Assembly: GCA_014376425.1 (NCBI GenBank)
Contig: JACMRO010000128.1
Location: 1-8,673 of the forward strand
Origin: Rubritepida sp.
Lineage (GTDB): Bacteria; Pseudomonadota; Alphaproteobacteria; Acetobacterales; Acetobacteraceae
DNA: 8,673 nt
Direction of reading: 5' to 3'
The notes under the pieces are model-generated. The model was given only the letters and a program-made list of their open reading frames with translations. It made no database searches and was not told the DNA's origin. Of this stretch, positions 1 through 6,055 are shown in pieces. Both the position numbers and the translations under genes were made by a program. Positions within the stretch are counted from its first letter, which is position 1, and the number at the start of each line of letters is the position of its first letter.

Positions 1-262
1 CGACACGGAAGCGGTCCTCCAGCAGCGGCGCCCAGGCCTCCCAGGTGTGCAGGGAGGAGCCGAAGCCGTGGATCAACAGCACCGCCGGGCCATCGCGCAG
101 CCCGGTGTCACGGATGTGGAGGCGCACCCCTGCGGCCTCGATAAATTGAGAGGGCGGCGGCGCCCAGCGGCGCTCCAGCGCAGCGCGGGGCAGGTCCGGG
201 TTGTAGAGATACCAGCCGGCACCCAGCAGGGCGACGAGAAGGAGAGCCAGCGCAAATTTCAT
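1..262 (-). CDS. alpha/beta-hydrolase, N-terminal part (runs off the window)
   Basis: Reading the minus strand from the ATG at 262-260 gives 87 residues that stay open to the window edge, so the gene is partial at its 3' end. Residues 3-20 are a strongly hydrophobic stretch (FALALLLVALLGAGWYLY), which suggests a signal peptide or membrane anchor. A linker follows, and then the typical start of an alpha/beta-hydrolase fold. It has a strand near residues 45-52, then LLIHGFGSS at about 62-70, where the HG pair belongs to the oxyanion-hole loop, then the HTWEAWAPLL helix common in this family. The nucleophile elbow and catalytic triad lie outside the window, so the substrate cannot be stated. The gene is divergent from the rhodopsin operon and its upstream sequence shows no convincing Shine-Dalgarno site. 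The family call is firm; any specific enzyme name would be a guess. Confidence 0.8.
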   Translation of the reverse strand, partial: MKFALALLLVALLGAGWYLYNPDLPRAALERRWAPPPSQFIEAAGVRLHIRDTGLRDGPAVLLIHGFGSSLHTWEAWAPLLEDRFRV

Positions 263-759
263 CTCGGGGAAGTAGGCCCTTCGCACGGGGCCGCAACCAG
301 CTATTCGCCTTGCATATGACAGGCGGTGTCTGCTGAATTTCCGCTTGGCTGTGTTGCCTGGTTCCAGCACAGCGCCGAGCTGGCTGGCAGCCGTCGTGCC
401 GTGCCGCATGGCTGAATGCAACGCAACGGAGGTCGGCGGCAGTGGCCGCGACACGGCCGTCGGGGCGAGGAATCCTGTTGGCGCACGTATTCATCAACAC
501 CTGCGCGGCCGCTTGCGAACGCTCGGTCAGTGCCGATGTGTGCACGTAACGGTTGCTGATCCCCGCCCCGCCTCGGATTCCCATAGATGCGGAAACGCCA
601 CGGGCGGCACGAAAAAAAATACTCTTGCAGATCGACTGGTGATGCACAGTTGATTGAGGCCTGAGTAAGTGTCTGAGACCAGCAGATCGGTCAGTTCCCA
701 AGGAATGAGCCTAACGCTGCGCTTGCGTACATGAGCTCCGGACAACAGCGCCAGATTTT

Positions 760-790
760 TTGACAGCAGAACTATGCTTCTGCTTATCAA
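760..790 (+). promoter_or_regulatory. candidate sigma70-type promoter for the rhodopsin operon
   Basis: A perfect TTGACA hexamer lies at 760-765, directly after a T run. A TATCAA hexamer at 785-790 matches four of six -10 consensus bases, but the spacer is 19 bases, longer than the preferred 17. At a 17-base spacer the hexamer (CTTATC) is poor. If used, it would start transcription near 797 and leave a leader of roughly 20 bases. It lies in the most AT-rich part of the intergenic region and is the only good -35 element seen near the operon. This is inference from pattern only. Confidence 0.35.
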
Positions 791-805
791 TATTTCACGC
801 CAATG

Positions 806-810
806 AAGGA
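806..810 (+). promoter_or_regulatory. ribosome binding site of the rhodopsin gene
   Basis: AAGGA ends 7 bases before the ATG at 818, a near-ideal Shine-Dalgarno arrangement that fixes the rhodopsin start. The site forms the left half of a perfect 10-base palindrome, AAGGATCCTT (806-815). It is the strongest ribosome binding site at any start within the phototrophy operon; the other operon starts depend mostly on overlap with the preceding gene. Confidence 0.7.
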
Positions 811-817
811 TCCTTAG

Positions 818-1603
818 ATGGAAGCGCTTACAGTACCTCAGTTCCTCCTCGTCTATAACGCGTTTTCATTCACCATAGCGGTGATGGGCGCTGCAACAAT
901 TTTCTTCTTCATGCAAAGTTTCCGAGTCGCACCCGCCTATCGCACAGCGTTGACTGTGACAGGTTTGGTCACGCTCATCGCCTGCTACCACTACTTCCGT
1001 ATTGCGCACTCCTGGGAGAGCGCATTTGTCGTCAACGGCTCGACCCTGACGCCTACGACGGCGCTGTTCAACGATGCCTACCGCTATGTCGATTGGCTGC
1101 TGACCGTCCCGCTTCTGCTGATCGAACTCATCCTCGTGATGAAGCTCACCCGGCAGGAAACCGTCGCGAAGTGCACCAAGCTCGGCCTGCTTGCCCTGCT
1201 GATGGTCGCACTCGGTTATCCTGGAGAGATCTCGGCCGACCCGAACACCCGGTGGCTTTGGTGGGGCCTGGCCATGATCCCGTTCCTCATCATCGTCTAT
1301 GACCTCTTTGTCGGGCTGAAGAATTCCATCGCCAGCCAGCCGGAATCGGTGCGCGGCATGGTCAGCGCAGCACGCTGGGTGACCATTCTCTCCTGGTCGT
1401 TCTATCCGGTCGTGTTCGTCTTCCCAATGATCGGCTTCACCGGCGGTACCGCGAATACCGCTGTGCAGGTCGGCTATACGGTCGCGGACATCGTCGCCAA
1501 GGCAGCGTTCGGCGTGCTCATCTACCTGATCGCCGCACGGAAGTCTGAGGTTGAACTCGAGCATGGTGCTGCAATGCCGGTCGGCAGCCGGCAGTCCGCG
1601 TAG
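818..1603 (+). CDS. light-driven proton-pump rhodopsin (xanthorhodopsin/Gloeobacter-rhodopsin-like)
   Basis: This 261-residue, seven-helix retinal protein should pump protons out across the cytoplasmic membrane in light. Helices are near residues 8-32, 43-64, 86-108, 120-135, 145-166, 183-205 and 215-240. Helix C holds R89, D92 (Schiff-base counterion/proton acceptor), T96 and E103 (proton donor), the DTE pattern of bacterial outward proton pumps. L100 occupies the proteorhodopsin-105 position, where Leu goes with green absorption. H58, 34 residues before D92, matches the His that pairs with the counterion in xanthorhodopsin-type pumps. K228 in DIVAK of helix G is the retinal-binding lysine. 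The spacings D92-W149-K228 (57 and 79) equal D121-G178-K257 of Gloeobacter rhodopsin, so W149 replaces the Gly that opens the carotenoid-antenna site. The gene is first in the retinal operon and its 5' part is less GC-rich than the crt genes. Confidence 0.96.
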   Translation: MEALTVPQFLLVYNAFSFTIAVMGAATIFFFMQSFRVAPAYRTALTVTGLVTLIACYHYFRIAHSWESAFVVNGSTLTPTTALFNDAYRYVDWLLTVPLLLIELILVMKLTRQETVAKCTKLGLLALLMVALGYPGEISADPNTRWLWWGLAMIPFLIIVYDLFVGLKNSIASQPESVRGMVSAARWVTILSWSFYPVVFVFPMIGFTGGTANTAVQVGYTVADIVAKAAFGVLIYLIAARKSEVELEHGAAMPVGSRQSA

Positions 1604-1610
1604 TCAGATC

Positions 1611-2552
1611 ATGTCGGACATGATGCTCCGCCGGGTCGCAGCGCTGATCGAAGCTGCGACCCGGCATGGTGGGGTGTTGGGGCAGGCATCGCTCTACCAC
1701 CTCAACACAGGCGGAAGAATGTGGCGGGCAAAGCTCGCCATCGCTTGTGCCGGTGAGCTCGGCGTCGCCGATACCGGCGCCCTTGCCCTGGCCGCCGCCT
1801 GCGAGTTGGTCCACCAGGCATCGGTCGTTCATGATGACGTGCAGGACCAGGCGCCGCTCCGGCGCGGGCAGATGAGTGTGGCCGCAAGGTTCGGTGCGCC
1901 CGTGGCGATTTGCGTCGGTGACCACCTTCTCATGGCCGCTTTTCGGACGCTCGCCGAAGACCCTGATGGCGCCGCGCTGATCCGGCTGTTCACAAGCCGG
2001 GTCTCGGACATGGCGGCCGGGCAGGCCGAAGGGTTCAGTCCCACGCTCTGGTCCAAGATGACCCGCGCCCGCTACGTCTCCCTGGTGGAAGCCAAGGCTG
2101 GCGCCATGATCGCACTTCCGGTCGAAGCCGCCGCGATGCTGGGCGGGCTCGGCGCGGATGACATTCGCAGGGCTGGCCGATTTGCCTGTGCGATAGGGGT
2201 TGCCTATCAGATCACCGATGATGTCGCGGATGTCGCGCCGGACCTTGCACGCGGCGAACTGAACGGTGTCCTGGTCCACGCGGTCTGTTGCGGCGATCCC
2301 GTCCGAGGCAAGAGCCTACGCTTCGCCCTCACGCGCGCCGCGGAAAAGGGCATGGCAACCGAGGACGAGGCGACGCTGATGGCTTGGCTGCGGCCTGCCA
2401 CTGAAGCAACGATGCGCTGGCGCGACCGGCTGCTCGCCGAAGCCATGAAGGAAATGGCCGGTCACCCGCTGCGCCGGATTCTGCTCAACGCGGCGACGGC
2501 CCTCGCACCTTCCCCGCAAACGCCAGCCATGGGCAGCCAGCATGCCGCGTGA
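1611..2552 (+). CDS. crtE: polyprenyl (geranylgeranyl) diphosphate synthase, CrtE-like
   Basis: This trans-prenyltransferase is expected to condense IPP with allylic diphosphates to give GGPP for carotenoid synthesis. From the ATG at 1611 it has 313 residues. The first Asp-rich motif is DDVQD at 75-79, followed by LRRG at 83-86. The second is DDVAD at 203-207. DLARGELNGVLVHA just after it resembles the region following the second motif in longer-chain prenyl synthases. The usual GGKRxRP near the N-terminus appears as GGRMWRA, so the conserved Lys is Arg, and the usual KT pair is KA (162-163). The start at 1611 is chosen because it lies 7 bases after the rhodopsin stop; earlier in-frame starts (1551 TTG, 1563 ATG) lie within the rhodopsin gene and add unrelated residues. 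No Shine-Dalgarno is visible, so coupling to rhodopsin translation is likely. A strong hairpin covers codons 7-19. Position in the operon supports CrtE; the chain length of the product is inferred. Confidence 0.85.
   Translation: MSDMMLRRVAALIEAATRHGGVLGQASLYHLNTGGRMWRAKLAIACAGELGVADTGALALAAACELVHQASVVHDDVQDQAPLRRGQMSVAARFGAPVAICVGDHLLMAAFRTLAEDPDGAALIRLFTSRVSDMAAGQAEGFSPTLWSKMTRARYVSLVEAKAGAMIALPVEAAAMLGGLGADDIRRAGRFACAIGVAYQITDDVADVAPDLARGELNGVLVHAVCCGDPVRGKSLRFALTRAAEKGMATEDEATLMAWLRPATEATMRWRDRLLAEAMKEMAGHPLRRILLNAATALAPSPQTPAMGSQHAA
1630..1665 (+). promoter_or_regulatory. perfect 13-bp inverted repeat (RNA hairpin) at the rhodopsin/crtE junction
   Basis: Left arm GCCGGGTCGCAGC (1630-1642) and right arm GCTGCGACCCGGC (1653-1665) are exact reverse complements around a 10-base loop. 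Eleven of the 13 pairs are G-C, so the RNA stem should be very stable. It begins 27 bases after the rhodopsin stop codon and 20 bases into crtE. No U run follows, so it is not a standard intrinsic terminator. Possible roles, all inferred, are protecting the rhodopsin message from 3' decay, causing partial polarity, or lowering CrtE translation. Confidence 0.6.
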
Positions 2553-4038
2553 TGTCTCGGCGCCGCCCGGCGCCCAACACGCCGTTGTCATCGGCGCGGG
2601 CTTCGGCGGCATCGCCGCTGCGCTGCGGGCCCGGCGGCAGGGCTATCAGGTGACCGTCGTGGAACGCCTGCCGGCCATCGGCGGCCGCGCCCGTGTGTTC
2701 CGGCAGGATGGCTTCACCTTCGACGCGGGCCCGACCGTCATCACCGCACCACAGCTCTTCGATGAGCTGTTTGCCCTGTTCGGGGAACGCCTGAGCGATC
2801 ATGTCGAGCTGCTTCCCGTCCGCCCCTGGTACCGCATACTGTTCCCCGATGGGCGCCATTTCGAGTATGGCAGCTCGGCCGCGGAAATGCGGGAAGCGGT
2901 GGCCGCCTTCGCGCCCGACGGTCTGGCCGGGTATGACCGTCTCATGCAGCGGTCACGCGCGCTGTACGAGGTCGGTTTCGACCAGCTCGGTGCGCAACCC
3001 TTCCACACGGTGGGTTCGATGCTGCGCGCCCTGCCGGCGATCATTCGCCTCGGCGGCTACAGATCGGTCTCGTCGCTGGTCGGCAGCTTCATCCGCGACG
3101 AGGCCCTGCGCAAGGTGTTCAGCCTGCAGCCACTGCTGATCGGCGGGCATCCGTTCCGCACCTCGGCTATCTACGCTCTGATCCCGCATCTCGAACAAAA
3201 ATGGGGCGTTTGGTTTCCGCGCGGTGGCACGGGTGCCCTCGTATCCGCACTCGAAGGGCTCATGGTCCGCCAGGGCATCCGGCTGCAGCTGGGGCGCACG
3301 GTATCGCGCATCATGGTCAGCGGGGGGCGCGCCGTCGGCGTCGAACTGGAAGGCGGGGTGCGACTATCCGCCGATATCGTGATCGCCAATTCCGATGCGC
3401 CGCAGGTGCATGCGGCGCTGCTGCCCGACCCGGTGCGCCGCAGGCGCAAAGTGGACCGCATGAACTACTCGATGGGGTTGTTCGTGCTGTGCTTCGGTAC
3501 GGACCGCACCTGGCCCGACGTGGCGCACCACACGATCATCCTCGGCGAGCGCTGGCGCGCCCTGCTCGACGAGATCTTCGACGGCGATCAGGTGCCGAAC
3601 GACCCCAGCCTTTACCTGCATCGCCCCGCCGCCACCGATGCGAGCCTCCAGCCGCCCGGGCAGGACGGCTTCTACGTCCTGGCACCGGTACCCAACCTGC
3701 GCGCCGGTATCGACTGGGATCGCGCCGCCCCGCTGCTGCGCGACCGCATCCTGGAACTGCTGGAGGCGCGCGTCCTGCCAGGCTTGTCGGGCCATATCAT
3801 CACAGAGCGCAGCATGACGCCGCAGGATTTCGCGCATGACTATCTCAGCCGGCACGGCGCGGGGTTTTCCGTGGCGCCAAATCTGCTGCAATCGGCGTTT
3901 TTTCGGTTCCACAATCAGGGGCCGATTCCGGGGCTCTACCTTGTGGGTGCGGGCACCCACCCCGGCGCCGGCGTCCCGGGTGTACTGACCACGGCGAAGG
4001 TCATGGAATCCCTGCTCGCGGCCGAGAAAGTCCGTTGA
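2542..4038 (+). CDS. crtI: phytoene desaturase (lycopene-forming, CrtI family)
   Basis: This 498-residue FAD-dependent desaturase is expected to convert phytoene to lycopene at the membrane. The N-terminal dinucleotide-binding motif G18-x-G20-x-x-G23 is followed by E41 at the end of the second strand and GGRA at 47-50. Then comes DGFTFDAGPTVIT, typical of CrtI-type enzymes. The C-terminal signature LYLVGAGTHPGAGVPGV (about 465-481) is the bacterial phytoene dehydrogenase pattern. Length fits the family (about 490-510 residues). The ATG at 2542 overlaps the end of crtE by 11 bases, which suggests translational coupling; there is no strong Shine-Dalgarno. The gene stop overlaps the crtB start. 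The number of desaturation steps cannot be read from sequence, but crtY downstream implies lycopene as product. Confidence 0.95.
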   Translation: MPRDVSAPPGAQHAVVIGAGFGGIAAALRARRQGYQVTVVERLPAIGGRARVFRQDGFTFDAGPTVITAPQLFDELFALFGERLSDHVELLPVRPWYRILFPDGRHFEYGSSAAEMREAVAAFAPDGLAGYDRLMQRSRALYEVGFDQLGAQPFHTVGSMLRALPAIIRLGGYRSVSSLVGSFIRDEALRKVFSLQPLLIGGHPFRTSAIYALIPHLEQKWGVWFPRGGTGALVSALEGLMVRQGIRLQLGRTVSRIMVSGGRAVGVELEGGVRLSADIVIANSDAPQVHAALLPDPVRRRRKVDRMNYSMGLFVLCFGTDRTWPDVAHHTIILGERWRALLDEIFDGDQVPNDPSLYLHRPAATDASLQPPGQDGFYVLAPVPNLRAGIDWDRAAPLLRDRILELLEARVLPGLSGHIITERSMTPQDFAHDYLSRHGAGFSVAPNLLQSAFFRFHNQGPIPGLYLVGAGTHPGAGVPGVLTTAKVMESLLAAEKVR

Positions 4039-4889
4039 CGGACGCGGTGGCCGTTCTGGCGCGTTTTGGGCAGAGTTTCCGCCTCGCCGGCCGCTTGCTG
4101 CCGGGCTCGACCTTGGCGGATGCCGCCGAACTCTATGCCTTCTGCCGCGGCGTCGACGATCTGGCCGATGAATGTGTCGACCCCGGCGCGGCGCGTGCCG
4201 AACTTCTGCTGCTGCGCGACGCGGTGTTAGCCGGCGATGACGACCACCCGATGGCGGCGCGCTTTCTGGCCCTGCAGCGCCGGTGCGGCGTTGACCCGAG
4301 CGCGGCCATCACGCTGATCGAGACAGTGCTCTCCGATTTTGACCCGGTGCGTGTCGCGGATGAGGCCGCGTTGCTGCGATACGCCCACGGCGCTGCCGGT
4401 ACGGTCGGCCTGATGATGTGCCCAATCCTGGATGCACGCAGTGCTGCCGCAACGACCTATGCCGTCGATCTTGGCATCGCGATGCAACTGACGAACATCG
4501 CGCGTGACGTGGCCGGGGATGCAGAGCGCGGCCGGGTGTATCTACCTGCCACCTGGCTGCCCACCGGGCTTGATGCTGCGCGATTGCACGAGGCGCCGGA
4601 TGCCGTCTTCAGCGCCGTGCAGCTGCTGCTGGACCGGGCGGATCGCCGGTATCGCAGCGCTGAACTGGGCTACCGCCATCTCCCAGCACGGGTCCGCCCC
4701 GCCATCCGCGCCGCGGCAAGGATCTACGAGGAGATCGGCCGCCGCATCCTGCGCCACGGTCCCGGCTATCTCGGCGCGGGCCGCTGTATCGTGCCGATGC
4801 CGCGCAAACTTCTTCTACTGGCTGGAAGTCTGGTCGCAGCACCCATGCGCAGCGTGCCCGGTCCTATGCCACGTGATGTCACAGCATGA
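4035..4889 (+). CDS. crtB: phytoene synthase
   Basis: CrtB condenses two GGPP molecules to phytoene, the first committed carotenoid step. The 284 residues include both Asp-rich motifs of squalene/phytoene synthases: DDLAD at 41-45 within LYAFCRGVDDLADE, and DVAGD at 158-162 within the QLTNIARDV...RGRVYLP block (151-171). AGTVGLMMCPIL at about 121-132 is also characteristic. The start chosen is the TTG at 4035, which overlaps the crtI stop as TTGA and gives the normal distance to the first motif; an in-frame GTG at 4047 is the alternative. The stop overlaps the crtY start as ATGA. These 4-base overlaps suggest reinitiation by terminating ribosomes. Confidence 0.94.
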   Translation: MTDAVAVLARFGQSFRLAGRLLPGSTLADAAELYAFCRGVDDLADECVDPGAARAELLLLRDAVLAGDDDHPMAARFLALQRRCGVDPSAAITLIETVLSDFDPVRVADEAALLRYAHGAAGTVGLMMCPILDARSAAATTYAVDLGIAMQLTNIARDVAGDAERGRVYLPATWLPTGLDAARLHEAPDAVFSAVQLLLDRADRRYRSAELGYRHLPARVRPAIRAAARIYEEIGRRILRHGPGYLGAGRCIVPMPRKLLLLAGSLVAAPMRSVPGPMPRDVTA

Positions 4890-6055
4890 CCGCCCGGCAC
4901 GATTATGACGTGGCCATCCTGGGTGCCGGTCTCGCTGGATTGAGCCTGGCCGGGCGCCTCGCCGCGCCGTGTTTCTCGGGCTTGCGGGTGCTGGTCGTGG
5001 AGCCGCGCGTGACCTATGCCCGCGACCGGACTTGGTCCTACTGGGCGCTGGCCGCGCATCCCTTCCAGGCAGCGGTGTCTGCCTCCTGGGAGCGTTGGGC
5101 GGTTGCGGCGGATGGCGTGCATGTGGTCTGCGCCGCTGCGGGTCTACGCTACGAGTCCATTCCTTCTGACGCGTTCTATAGCCTCGCTTTGGACCTGGTC
5201 CGCGCCGCCCCTCACATCGATCTTCACCTAGGGGCGTTGGCGACCGCCGTCGAGGATACGAACGGTGTGCGGGTGACCTTCGGATCGACAACGGTGCGCG
5301 CCGCGATGGCCTTCGATACACGGCCGCCGAACGGCGCCCGGCGACACGGGCTTGTCCAACTCTTCGGCGGCCTGGAGATCGAGACGGACAAAGCTGTCTT
5401 CGATGCCGGAACCGCCATGCTCATGGATTTCCGCTGCGCCCAGGCGGGTGCCGCGCATTTCACCTATGTATTGCCATCCAGCAATCACCGCGCCCTGGTG
5501 GAAGACACATGGTTCGCGCCCCTGGGCCTGCATCCGCCGGACCATGTCACGGCGATCCGATCCTACATGCGAAGTCGCTATGGCGTGGAGCGGTTCGCCA
5601 CCGTCTTCGAGGAACAGGGCGCCCTCCCGATGGACCCCGTGTTTCAGCCGCGTGTCGGTCAGCGCCTGTTGCCCCTGGGGGTGGCGGGCGGTGCCACTCG
5701 CCCGAGCACTGGCTATGCGTTCCACGCGATCCAGTCGCGCTGCGATGGCCTCGCGCAGGACCTGTTGGCCGGGCGCTTGCCACGGCCCGCGCGGGCCCGT
5801 CCCGCATTGGTGCGGATGATGGATCGGGTGCTGCTGGATCTCCTCGGGCGCCAGCCGGAACTGGCCCCGCGCATCTTCGCCGCGCTGTTCCAGCGCTGTG
5901 AGCCAAGGGCGCTGGTGCGGTTCCTCAATGACAGCGCCCGCCCCACCGATTTCGTGGCCGTCGCCGCAGCGATCCCCTTCGTGCCCACCGTCACCGCCGC
6001 CTTGCGGCTTGCCATGAGGCGGAACGAATGGCCGAGCTCCATCACCGTTGGTTAG
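4886..6055 (+). CDS. crtY: lycopene beta-cyclase (CrtY type)
   Basis: This 389-residue flavoprotein is expected to close beta-ionone rings at both ends of lycopene to give beta-carotene. The N-terminal Rossmann motif is G13-x-G15-x-x-G18 with E39 at the end of the second strand. DRTWSYW at 47-53 matches the family's RTW-aromatic block. Other CrtY blocks follow in order: FDTRPP near 148-153, LVQLFGGLEIE near 156-166, FTYVLPSSNHRALVEDTWF near 192-210, and RPSTGYAF near 272-279. Length fits the family. The ATG overlaps the crtB stop by four bases. The last 28 bases overlap blh in another frame. The enzyme supplies the direct substrate of Blh. Confidence 0.93.
   Translation: MTARHDYDVAILGAGLAGLSLAGRLAAPCFSGLRVLVVEPRVTYARDRTWSYWALAAHPFQAAVSASWERWAVAADGVHVVCAAAGLRYESIPSDAFYSLALDLVRAAPHIDLHLGALATAVEDTNGVRVTFGSTTVRAAMAFDTRPPNGARRHGLVQLFGGLEIETDKAVFDAGTAMLMDFRCAQAGAAHFTYVLPSSNHRALVEDTWFAPLGLHPPDHVTAIRSYMRSRYGVERFATVFEEQGALPMDPVFQPRVGQRLLPLGVAGGATRPSTGYAFHAIQSRCDGLAQDLLAGRLPRPARARPALVRMMDRVLLDLLGRQPELAPRIFAALFQRCEPRALVRFLNDSARPTDFVAVAAAIPFVPTVTAALRLAMRRNEWPSSITVG

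Larger units (their letters stand above)
263..817. other. divergent intergenic region upstream of the rhodopsin operon
   Basis: This stretch of 555 bases separates the divergent hydrolase gene from the rhodopsin gene. Open frames inside it (for example 345-653 on the plus strand) have no recognisable domain and no good ribosome binding site, so I treat it as non-coding. It contains an 8-base A run at 612-619. Base composition falls toward the right end: 781-840, which includes the first rhodopsin codons, has 25 G+C of 60. The right end carries the candidate promoter and ribosome binding site listed separately. I saw no tRNA, no tandem repeat, and no TGT-N12-ACA site of the kind bound by CrtJ/PpsR photosynthesis repressors. 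Confidence 0.6.

Noticed and set aside
601..625. GC-rich stretch beside an 8-base A run as an intrinsic terminator
   Set aside because: On the plus strand the run is A, not T; on the minus strand the T run comes before the GC-rich part, which is the wrong order.
345..653. Plus-strand open frame in the intergenic region
   Set aside because: No Shine-Dalgarno, no domain, low-complexity mix typical of a chance frame.
108..701. Minus-strand open frame of 197 codons across the hydrolase start and intergenic region
   Set aside because: Conflicts with the hydrolase frame, which has a hydrophobic N-terminus and HGFG motif; its own translation shows no family features.
263..817. CrtJ/PpsR sites (TGT-N12-ACA) and an EcfG-type promoter (GGAAC, then CGTT)
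   Set aside because: Nearest candidates have wrong spacing (14 or 16 instead of 12 for TGTGTTG...CACA) or a degenerate half (GGAAT with CGTA at 19 bases).
1551..1610. Upstream TTG (1551) or ATG (1563) start for crtE
   Set aside because: Adds residues encoded inside the rhodopsin gene that do not resemble prenyl synthases; the ATG at 1611 is placed right after the rhodopsin stop.
1518..2279. Long minus-strand open frame (253 codons) opposite rhodopsin and crtE
   Set aside because: Antisense shadow of GC-rich coding sequence; no recognisable domain, while both plus-strand genes have clear motifs.
3201..3839. Plus-strand 212-codon frame inside crtI
   Set aside because: Arg/Ala/Pro-rich out-of-frame shadow of crtI, with no domain of its own.
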